A stretch of 8,401 bases of DNA from Fibrobacterota bacterium (lineage in GTDB: Bacteria; Fibrobacterota; Chitinivibrionia; Chitinivibrionales; JANQEN01). Below are positions 1 through 6,474 of this stretch, piece by piece. Below the pieces are notes generated by a model. It saw only the letters and a list, made by a program, of their open reading frames with translations. It ran no database searches and was not told the origin of the DNA. The position numbers and the translations under genes were made by a program. The stretch spans positions 1 through 8,401 of the forward strand of contig JAUXBV010000114.1 in assembly GCA_030619215.1 (NCBI GenBank), given 5' to 3'. The stretch's first letter is position 1; each line of letters opens with the position of its first letter.

Positions 1-11
1 AACAAGGTTCT

Positions 12-1970
12 ATGAAGTCACTGATGCAGGAAGGCCGGAAGTTTTTACCTCCGGAAAATGTAAAATCAAATGCACACGTCAACAGCTTGGAACAGTATCA
101 GGTAATGTGGGAAAGGTCGATCAATGATCCCGACGGGTTCTGGCTTGAGCAGGCAAAAACACTCTCATGGTTCAAAGAGCCGACAAAATCCCTTGAGTAT
201 ACATGGGACACGCAAGCACGGAAGATCGAGCATAAATGGTTCGCTGACGGGACGCTCAATGTTTCTTATAACTGCCTTGATCGTTACCTTAACACCCCGG
301 TAGCTAAGAAAGACGCTATTGTATGGCAGGGTGAAGCGGAAGATGCGGTTAGAAGATATACATATAAAGAGCTTCACAGGGAAGTATGCAAGTTTGCCAA
401 TGTTCTTAAATCCAAAGGAATTGAAAAAGGAGATCGTGTTGCTATTTATTTACCGATGATTCCGGAGCTTCCTATTGTAATGTTGGCTTGTACCAGAATT
501 GGTGCAGTTCATTCTATTATTTTTGGCGGTTTCAGTGCAGACGCTATTTCAGGACGTGTGAATGACTCCGACTGCAAAATGCTTATAACATCAAACATTT
601 CAAATCGATCGGGAAAACACATTAAGCTTAAAGAGATAGCGGATGAAGCTTTAAAAACATGTTCAACGATTGAAAATGTTATAGTGGTAAAAGTAAATGA
701 TGATTCATGCAATATGCAGGATGGGCGGGATTTCTGGTATCATGAGGTAATAGCAGGTGCCTCCCCGGAATGTGAACCGGAAGAGATGAATGCTGAAGAC
801 CCATTATTTATACTTTATACCTCGGGCTCTACCGGAAAACCGAAGGGCGTTGTTCATACAACTGCCGGATATTTACTCCATGTGGCTCTATCTCATAAAA
901 TCATTTTTGACGTTCATGATGATGACATATTCTGGTGCACTGCGGATATAGGATGGGTTACCGGACATAGCTATATTGTATACGGTCCTCTTGCAAATGG
1001 AGCCACCTCTCTTATGTTTGAAGGCGTTCCCACCTATCCGGACGCAGGCCGGTTCTGGCAGATATGCGATAAATTCGGAGTGACTGTTTTTTACACAGCG
1101 CCGACTGCTATCCGGGCTCTTATGAGACTCGGTGAAGGGTGGCCGGCAAAATATAAACTTGACACTTTAAGAGTTCTTGGCAGTGTCGGAGAGCCTATTA
1201 ACCCGGAAGCCTGGATGTGGTATTATGAAAAAATAGGACGTAACCGCTGTCCGGTTGTTGACACATGGTGGCAAACAGAGACGGGTGGGATATTGATAAC
1301 GCCTTTACCGGGAGCTCATACATTAAAGCCCGGAAGTGCATCTCGTCCTTTCTTTGGAGTGGAACCGGTTATTCTTCGTGATGACGGAGCAAAGTGTGAT
1401 GTAAATGAGGGCGGTAAATTGTGTATCAGAAGGCCGTGGCCCGGAATGATGCGTACCATGTGGGGTGACCATGAGAGATTTGTTGACACATATTTCACAA
1501 TGTATAATGATATTTATTTCGCGGGTGACGGATGCCGTATTGATGAAGACGGCGACTACTGGCTCATGGGCAGGATCGATGATGTAGTCAATGTTTCAGG
1601 GCACCGTATCGGCACCGCTGAGGTTGAAAGCGCGCTTGTCAGTCATGAAAAAGTGGCCGAGGCTGCGGTTACGCCTATGCCGCATGAAATCAAGGGACAG
1701 GCTTTATATGCTTTCGTGACCGTGGTTGAGGGTGTTGACGAAAGTGAAGAACTGAAAAAAGAGCTCATTATACATGTGCGAAAGGAAATAGGGCCCATAG
1801 CCGCACCCGAGAAAATACAGTTTGCCCGCGCCCTGCCGAAAACACGATCAGGTAAGATAATGCGTCGTATTCTCCGAAAAATCGCGGAAAATGAAACGGA
1901 TAATCTTGGGGATATTACTACCCTTGCAGATCCGGGTGTTGTTGAAGATCTGGTTAAGGGCAGGGAGTAA
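12..1970 (+). CDS. acs: Acetyl-CoA synthetase, AMP-forming (acetate--CoA ligase)
   Basis: This cytoplasmic enzyme activates acetate with ATP and CoA to acetyl-CoA, AMP and pyrophosphate through an acetyl-adenylate. The 652-residue length is the normal full length for Acs. Visible ANL-superfamily motifs are the P-loop [10 protein letters not shown] (residues 270-279), [10 protein letters not shown] (417-426), the [15 protein letters not shown] hinge region (520-534) and [11 protein letters not shown] (609-619). W420 aligns with Trp414 of Salmonella Acs, which restricts the acyl pocket, so acetate (perhaps propionate) is the likely substrate. K615 is the catalytic lysine and lies in a PX4GK motif, the site that Pat-type acetyltransferases acetylate in other bacteria. 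The ATG at 12 has an AAGG at 4-7. An in-frame ATG at 24 has no better ribosome site, so the first is preferred. The promoter lies outside the window. The carrier gene follows 65 bp downstream and is probably co-transcribed. Identification is very secure; acetate preference is inferred from the Trp. Confidence 0.97.
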   Translation: MKSLMQEGRKFLPPENVKSNAHVNSLEQYQVMWERSINDPDGFWLEQAKTLSWFKEPTKSLEYTWDTQARKIEHKWFADGTLNVSYNCLDRYLNTPVAKKDAIVWQGEAEDAVRRYTYKELHREVCKFANVLKSKGIEKGDRVAIYLPMIPELPIVMLACTRIGAVHSIIFGGFSADAISGRVNDSDCKMLITSNISNRSGKHIKLKEIADEALKTCSTIENVIVVKVNDDSCNMQDGRDFWYHEVIAGASPECEPEEMNAEDPLFILYTSGSTGKPKGVVHTTAGYLLHVALSHKIIFDVHDDDIFWCTADIGWVTGHSYIVYGPLANGATSLMFEGVPTYPDAGRFWQICDKFGVTVFYTAPTAIRALMRLGEGWPAKYKLDTLRVLGSVGEPINPEAWMWYYEKIGRNRCPVVDTWWQTETGGILITPLPGAHTLKPGSASRPFFGVEPVILRDDGAKCDVNEGGKLCIRRPWPGMMRTMWGDHERFVDTYFTMYNDIYFAGDGCRIDEDGDYWLMGRIDDVVNVSGHRIGTAEVESALVSHEKVAEAAVTPMPHEIKGQALYAFVTVVEGVDESEELKKELIIHVRKEIGPIAAPEKIQFARALPKTRSGKIMRRILRKIAENETDNLGDITTLADPGVVEDLVKGRE

Positions 1971-2021
1971 AGGTGTCTTGCCGGATTATGGAAATATTGA
2001 ATTGATTTAATAATTTGAAAT

Positions 2022-2027
2022 AAGGAG
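2022..2027 (+). promoter_or_regulatory. Ribosome binding site of the OFA transporter
   Basis: AAGGAG lies eight bases before the ATG at 2036 and supports that start. Between the acs stop and this site there is only AT-rich sequence, with no hairpin or convincing promoter, which fits co-transcription with acs. Confidence 0.75.
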
Positions 2028-2035
2028 AAAAATAT

Positions 2036-3304
2036 ATGACTGAAGATACAGCAAATGCCGGGCAGTCTGTTGCAAACCGGGGCTGGACTGTTACTTTCGC
2101 AGGAATGGGTATTAATCTTGCGCTTGGTATCCTCTATGCGTGGAGTGTTATCAGTAAAGGCATACCCGAATCATGGAACTGGAGCGAGGCGGATAAGTCA
2201 TGGCCGTATGCAATAGCATGCCTGGTTTTTTCTATTATTATGGTTCCTGCCGGTCGCCTGCAGGATAAGATCGGACCGCGTGTGGTTGCTGTTATTGGTG
2301 GTTTGCTCGTTGGTATTGGTATGATTTCTGTTAGTTTTACCACTTCACCTGTCGGTTATATAATGGGTTTCGGTGTTCTGGCAGGCGCGGGTATTGGATT
2401 TGGATACGCTTCCGCAACTCCACCTGCGGTTAAATGGTTTCCAGCAGCAAAAACAGGGCTTATAGCAGGTATCGTCGTATCCGGTTTCGGCCTGGCCTCT
2501 GTTTATGCAGCTCCGCTTTCCAAGTGGCTTACCGTTACTTACGGCATCCAGAAAATGGTGATGATACTGGGAATCGCTTTCCTTATTGTTGTGGTTGGTC
2601 TGGCGCAATTGCTCATTTCTCCGCCAAAAGGATATGTCCCGGAGGGTGCGGAAAAAAACGGCACATTATCCCCTGGTGACATAGAGGTTAATGATTTCAC
2701 CCCAAAGGAAATGCTTTCCACAGTGCAGTTTTACCTTGTATGGTTTATGTATGCCTGCGGTGCAGGAGCCGGGCTTATGGTTATTGCCAAGCTCGCCGCT
2801 ATTGCCAAACAACAGGCGGGTATTGAACTGGGCTTTATCCTGGTAGCGGTTCTGGCTGTTGGTAATGGGTCCGGCCGGATTGTTGCAGGGATTCTTTCAG
2901 ATAAAATAGGACGCCAGCGAACCATGTTTATCTGCTTTGTTCTTCAGGCAGTCCTTGTTTTTTTGCTTTCAAGGACAAATACAGGTAATGCACTGGCAAA
3001 TGTTTTTGTTTTGTCTCTCATTTCAGCTCTTGTCGGGGCAAGTTACGGCGCCAACCTCTCTCTGTTTCCATCGATAACCAAAGATTATTACGGCCTGAAA
3101 AATTTTGGCGTCAATTACGGGCTTGTTTTCACTGCATGGGGTGTCGGCGGATTCATGCTGGCGCTTCTGGCCGGGAAGATGTACGATATCCATCAGACTT
3201 TTGCCTATGCCTATTACGGAGCATCGGCATTGTTGATTCTTGCTGCTATTATAACTTTTATGGTAAAATCTCCTTCTCAAAATTCAGCGGCAAGGAGTGA
3301 ATAA
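2036..3304 (+). CDS. OFA-family MFS carboxylate transporter
   Basis: This is an inner-membrane carrier of the major facilitator superfamily, closest by eye to the oxalate/formate antiporter (OFA) family. Its 422 residues contain about 12 hydrophobic segments, roughly at 17-40, 56-74, 82-102, 106-128, 140-160, 173-195, 229-253, 264-286, 294-311, 317-345, 358-380 and 389-410. The polar stretch 197-227 is the central loop between the two six-helix halves. MFS loop motifs are visible at 74-82 (RLQDKIGPR) and 288-295 (SDKIGRQR). R281 in helix 8 matches the substrate-binding Arg of OxlT, but helix 11 (358-380) has no central lysine like Lys355 of OxlT, so oxalate exchange is doubtful. Its position behind acs suggests acetate, formate or another monocarboxylate; this is inference from context. 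The start is fixed by AAGGAG at 2022-2027, eight bases before the ATG. The family assignment is strong, the substrate unknown. Confidence 0.9.
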   Translation: MTEDTANAGQSVANRGWTVTFAGMGINLALGILYAWSVISKGIPESWNWSEADKSWPYAIACLVFSIIMVPAGRLQDKIGPRVVAVIGGLLVGIGMISVSFTTSPVGYIMGFGVLAGAGIGFGYASATPPAVKWFPAAKTGLIAGIVVSGFGLASVYAAPLSKWLTVTYGIQKMVMILGIAFLIVVVGLAQLLISPPKGYVPEGAEKNGTLSPGDIEVNDFTPKEMLSTVQFYLVWFMYACGAGAGLMVIAKLAAIAKQQAGIELGFILVAVLAVGNGSGRIVAGILSDKIGRQRTMFICFVLQAVLVFLLSRTNTGNALANVFVLSLISALVGASYGANLSLFPSITKDYYGLKNFGVNYGLVFTAWGVGGFMLALLAGKMYDIHQTFAYAYYGASALLILAAIITFMVKSPSQNSAARSE

Positions 3305-3373
3305 ATTTGGATTTAATCATTAGCTTAAGATAGTTGAATTTTAGCATAGTGAACCATTTAAAATACAGTTCAG

Positions 3374-3381
3374 AAGGAGGT
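3374..3381 (+). promoter_or_regulatory. Near-perfect Shine-Dalgarno site of the lipoprotein gene
   Basis: AAGGAGGT is a full match to the anti-Shine-Dalgarno sequence and ends four bases before the ATG at 3386. It is the strongest ribosome site in the window and supports real expression of a small gene that has no recognisable family. Confidence 0.8.
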
Positions 3382-3385
3382 ATAT

Positions 3386-3778
3386 ATGATTAATGTCAAA
3401 TATATGATAGTCGTGTTTGTGCTTTCTGCGTTTTTTCTTGGAGGGTGCGGCTCAAAAAATAAAATCAGGGAAGGCGACACATTTGAAATAACAGAGGAGG
3501 TGAGAGAAAACGCCACGGTTCAATCGGGACAGCAGTATTCGGACGGTTTTACCGGTATAGTTCCCAAAGGTTCGATTATTAAGGTAGTATCCACACCTTT
3601 ATCCAGTGTGACGTATTTCGATGTTATCCTGATAGAAGTCCATGGAAAAAGAGATCAGGCGTATATTGAAAAGCTTCTCGTTCCGGAGGCTATGAGAAAC
3701 AGTGAAGGCTACAGGGGATTTTATGTCTCAATACCGAAGGGCTATATCGGTACAAAGATAAAACGGATATCCGAATAG
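3386..3778 (+). CDS. Small putative lipoprotein of unknown function
   Basis: I do not recognise a family. The 130-residue product begins with a hydrophobic signal (residues 7-20, one lysine before it) ending in a lipobox L18-G-G-C21, so it should be processed by signal peptidase II and lipidated on Cys21. The residue after Cys21 is Gly rather than Asp, which by the E. coli sorting rule would favour the outer membrane. The mature part (about 110 residues) is polar and probably beta-rich, with two similar-looking turns around IVPKGSIIKV (58-67) and SIPKGYIGTKI (115-125). No further cysteines or catalytic motif are evident. The start is fixed by an excellent ribosome site. The gene lies 81 bp after the transporter and 119 bp before the receiver gene, so it may be the tail of the acs operon or independent. 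A periplasmic or envelope role is the most that can be said. Confidence 0.8.
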   Translation: MINVKYMIVVFVLSAFFLGGCGSKNKIREGDTFEITEEVRENATVQSGQQYSDGFTGIVPKGSIIKVVSTPLSSVTYFDVILIEVHGKRDQAYIEKLLVPEAMRNSEGYRGFYVSIPKGYIGTKIKRISE

Positions 3779-3897
3779 TATTAGTTTGATATTTTTAACT
3801 TTTTTTATAAGGTGTCAATTTTGTAAAGAAGATTATCCGAGCCTTAAGTTAAAAAGCCGTTATAGGGTAAAATGTAATCAAAGAAAGGATTCATTTA

Positions 3898-4251
3898 ATG
3901 AACATAATGATAATTGATAAGGATAGTAAAACTGTAAAAAAAATTCGCTGTTTGCTTGAAGAGAACAATGAGACGGTCATTGAAGCAAAAACAGTTGATG
4001 AAGGATTCAGTATTCTTTTATCTCAAAAAATTGATGCCATTATTATGGATATTGTAATACCTGATGGAAAAGGACTGGATTTATTTGTTAAACTTAGAAA
4101 ACACAATATTCCCGTCATCTCCCTGAGCGACCTGTGTCAGGAATCTGTTATATCAGGATATTTGAATTCAATGGGAATTGTTGATTTTGTCCAGAAACCG
4201 TTTAATCCGAAGAATCTTTTATACGCTATAACCAAGATAAAGATGAGTTAA
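3898..4251 (+). CDS. Stand-alone response-regulator receiver domain protein
   Basis: This 117-residue protein is a single CheY-like receiver domain with no output domain. The phospho-acceptor is D51 (IIMDIVIPDGKG, 48-59), the switch Ser/Thr position is S77, the switch aromatic is F97 and the conserved lysine is K100 in QKPF. The N-terminal acidic pocket reads IIDKDS (5-10): D7 is present, but the position of CheY Asp13 is K8, with an acid one residue later (D9). This is atypical and could weaken Mg2+ binding. It would act in the cytoplasm by protein-protein contact, as a phosphorelay intermediate or as a regulator of a partner. No histidine kinase is encoded in the window. The ATG at 3898 is preceded by AAAGGA at 3884-3889. 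The family call is firm; function and partner are unknown. Confidence 0.9.
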   Translation: MNIMIIDKDSKTVKKIRCLLEENNETVIEAKTVDEGFSILLSQKIDAIIMDIVIPDGKGLDLFVKLRKHNIPVISLSDLCQESVISGYLNSMGIVDFVQKPFNPKNLLYAITKIKMS

Positions 4252-4281
4252 GCGGAGGGATTTGCAAAAGCCGTTCCGCTT
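4250..4281 (+). terminator. Possible terminator or processing hairpin at the receiver stop
   Basis: AAGCGGA (4250-4256) pairs with TCCGCTT (4275-4281). The stem can extend by a G-T pair and two G-C pairs (4258-4259 with 4271-4272) if G4273 is bulged, leaving an 11-base loop. The downstream sequence is only moderately T-rich with no clean T-run, so this is at best a weak intrinsic terminator. It overlaps the receiver stop codon (4249-4251). Confidence 0.4.
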
Positions 4282-4360
4282 CTACTTATATTTATCCATC
4301 TAAATAGATAAAATCAGATGCTTTCCACGCTTAATATTTTACAGGAAGATAAAAGGTAAA
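4282..4360 (+). other. AT-rich leader upstream of the ADP-forming synthetase
   Basis: This short gap most likely carries the promoter of the downstream two-gene unit, if the hairpin before it stops transcription. I could not assign a convincing -35/-10 pair. AGGA (4343-4346) and AAGG (4353-4356) are both imperfect ribosome sites for the ATG at 4361, one too far and one rather close. Confidence 0.3.
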
Positions 4361-6469
4361 ATGAATTTTGAAAAACTGTTAAGCCCTAAATCTGTTGCTG
4401 TAATTGGCGCTTCTTCAAATCCCAATAAGGTCGGCTATGCAATAATGAGCAATATTATTAATGACGGATTTGCAGGAAAGGTGTATGCCGTCAACCCGAA
4501 TGAGAGCGAGATTCTGGGAAAGAAAACATATACTTCAATAAATGATGTTCCTGGTATTGTCGATTTAGCGGTGATTGTTATTAAAAGGAATCTGGTTATT
4601 CCCATACTCAAGGAGTGTGCAAGAAAATCGGTAGGAGCAGTTATTATAATAACCGCTGGTTTTAGTGAAGCGGATAGTGAAGGTAAGAAGCTTCAGAATG
4701 AGATTGTACAGATTGCCCATCAGAATAAGATCGCCGTACTTGGGCCGAATTGTGTCGGTTTGATTAATCCATGGCATAAGTTAAACGCTTCTTTTGGTCT
4801 TCAAATTGGCAGGGAGGGTGATATTGCAATTATTTCCCAGTCCGGTGCATTGGTTACAGCACTTCAGGATATCGCATCCAATTCTAAGATCGCTTTTTCT
4901 TTATTGGCGTCAATTGGTAATAAAGCTTCTATGGATGAGATTGATTTTTTTAAGCATCTGAAAGATGATACTAATACTAATGTAATCGCAGCATACCTTG
5001 AGGATATCCCAAGGGGCCAGGAATTTATGCACGTTGCAGAAAATATTACAAAGATAAAGCCAATTGTTATTCTTAAAGCAGGCAGGACAGAAACTGGCGC
5101 CAGGGCTGCTTCTTCACATACGGGAAGCCTTGCCGGCTCTGATTCATCATACGATTCTGCGTTTCAACGGTGTGGTGTTATAAGGGTTGGCTCTATTGAA
5201 GAACTTTTTGATGTTTCAAAAGCCCTTGCCTATCAGCCCCTTCCGCGGGGAGACCGGGTAGCCATACTGACCAATGCCGGTGGCCCGGGTATTATGATGT
5301 CCGATGCGCTGGAAATGGCAGGATTAAAGGTTGCCAAACCGGATAAAGAAACCCGGCAAAAATTATCACAGACCCTGCCACCTGCAGCTTCGGTAAAGAA
5401 TCCAATTGACGTGTTGGGAGATGCTGATGCGGCACTATATGGGAAAGCAATGAATATTCTATTGCAGAGCAACTCTTTTGACAGCCTTATCTGTATTCTT
5501 ACTCCGCAGAGAGCAACGGACAGTGTGGCATTTGCGAGGATTATCGCTGAAAACTCGAAAAAACATGACAAGCCGGTAATTACCTGTTTTATCGGTGGCA
5601 GTAAAATTTCAAAAGGAGTCGAGGTTCTCAGGGAGGAAAGAATACCGCAATACCCTGTACCTGAACGGGCTGCCGGAGTAATAAAGGAAATGGTACTTTA
5701 TAGCAGGTACAAAGTGCGCCCCATGCGTATGGTAGATCGTTTTGCAGTTAACAAAAACCCGGTTATCAAGGTTTTGAAAGCGTATAAGTCAAGAGAAAAT
5801 TATGAGGTAGGAGAAGTTGATGCGAAGACAATATTGAAAGCGTATAACTTTGACATGCCGGCAAGCACTTTGGCAACAACGGTTGAGGAGGCGGTAGGTT
5901 TCGGTGAGGAGAGAGGGTACCCGGTGGTTATGAAGATTTCAAGCCCCGACATCCTGCATAAATCCGATGTGGGCGGGGTAAAGATCGGGCTGAACAGCAG
6001 CGAAGAGGTAGAGGATGCTTTTGAGCTTATGATGATGCGGGTAAAAAGAAAAATGCCCGAAGCGGAGGTCAGAGGTGTATTGGTGGAAAAGATGGTCAAG
6101 GGCACCAGAGAGGTAATCCTCGGTATGAAAAGAGATCCGCAATTCGGCCCTAATATTATGTTTGGCCTGGGAGGAATTTTTGTTGAGGTACTTAAGGATG
6201 TTACTTTCGGCCTCGCTCCGGTAACAGCGGAAGAGTGCTATAAAATGATTGAATCAACCAAGAGTTATAAATTGCTGACAGGAGTTCGTGGTAAAGAGCC
6301 GGTAGATATTGACGCTATTGTATTAAATATTCAAAAATTGTCACAGCTGGTAATGGATTTTCCGAATATTGAAGAGATTGATATTAATCCTTTAATGGTA
6401 GGTCATAAAGGAGACGGTGCGCTTGTGGTTGACGCTTGCTTAATAATTTCAAAAGGTGAAGGGAAATAA
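4361..6469 (+). CDS. Acyl-CoA synthetase, NDP(ADP)-forming, fused alpha-beta subunits
   Basis: This cytoplasmic enzyme interconverts acyl-CoA, ADP and phosphate with the free acid, CoA and ATP (acetate--CoA ligase, ADP-forming, type). Its 702 residues match the fused alpha-beta form. A Rossmann CoA-binding domain starts at SVAVIGASS (11-19), CoA-ligase domains span roughly 150-455, and an ATP-grasp domain spans roughly 484-700. The phosphorylated catalytic histidine is H253 in SSHTGSLAGSD, with E213 (AYLEDIPRG) in the position of the supporting glutamate. A second histidine, H533 in SPDILHKSDVGGV, matches the swinging-loop His of the beta subunit. EEIDINPLMV (671-680) is the usual ATP-grasp metal-binding end. 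Keeping both histidines separates it from the degenerate synthetase-like domain of Pat acetyltransferases and suggests a working enzyme. The stop overlaps the next start by one base. The first 860 bp look more AT-rich than the middle of the gene. The acid substrate (acetate or a longer or aromatic acid) cannot be read from the sequence. Confidence 0.93.
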   Translation: MNFEKLLSPKSVAVIGASSNPNKVGYAIMSNIINDGFAGKVYAVNPNESEILGKKTYTSINDVPGIVDLAVIVIKRNLVIPILKECARKSVGAVIIITAGFSEADSEGKKLQNEIVQIAHQNKIAVLGPNCVGLINPWHKLNASFGLQIGREGDIAIISQSGALVTALQDIASNSKIAFSLLASIGNKASMDEIDFFKHLKDDTNTNVIAAYLEDIPRGQEFMHVAENITKIKPIVILKAGRTETGARAASSHTGSLAGSDSSYDSAFQRCGVIRVGSIEELFDVSKALAYQPLPRGDRVAILTNAGGPGIMMSDALEMAGLKVAKPDKETRQKLSQTLPPAASVKNPIDVLGDADAALYGKAMNILLQSNSFDSLICILTPQRATDSVAFARIIAENSKKHDKPVITCFIGGSKISKGVEVLREERIPQYPVPERAAGVIKEMVLYSRYKVRPMRMVDRFAVNKNPVIKVLKAYKSRENYEVGEVDAKTILKAYNFDMPASTLATTVEEAVGFGEERGYPVVMKISSPDILHKSDVGGVKIGLNSSEEVEDAFELMMMRVKRKMPEAEVRGVLVEKMVKGTREVILGMKRDPQFGPNIMFGLGGIFVEVLKDVTFGLAPVTAEECYKMIESTKSYKLLTGVRGKEPVDIDAIVLNIQKLSQLVMDFPNIEEIDINPLMVGHKGDGALVVDACLIISKGEGK

Positions 6470-6474
6470 TGATG
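6458..6474 (+). promoter_or_regulatory. Translational coupling junction, TAATGATG
   Basis: The TAA of the synthetase (6467-6469) shares its last A with the ATG at 6469, and a second in-frame ATG follows at 6472. GAAGGG at 6458-6463 is a usable ribosome site for either start; its spacing (5 or 8 bases) slightly favours the second ATG, which would remove one methionine. The overlap implies coupled translation and matched amounts of the two proteins. Confidence 0.75.

Noticed and set aside
3334..3362. Possible sigma-70 promoter TTGAAT-17 bp-TTTAAA before the lipoprotein gene
   Set aside because: The -10 match is poor and such pairs are common in AT-rich gaps; not strong enough to annotate.
3764..3773. 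Perfect palindrome CGGATATCCG at the end of the lipoprotein gene
   Set aside because: It lies within codons, leaves only a 3-bp stem once a loop is allowed, and the T-rich stretch is about 20 bases away, so it is not a convincing terminator.
5233..5571. A 112-codon open frame on the - strand inside the ADP-forming synthetase gene
   Set aside because: It is antisense to a well-conserved enzyme core, has no recognisable motif, and its composition is that of a shadow frame.
4361..6469. Annotating the 702-residue protein itself as the Pat acetyltransferase
   Set aside because: It ends after the ATP-grasp domain with no GNAT domain and keeps the catalytic histidines H253 and H533, so it is an acyl-CoA synthetase.
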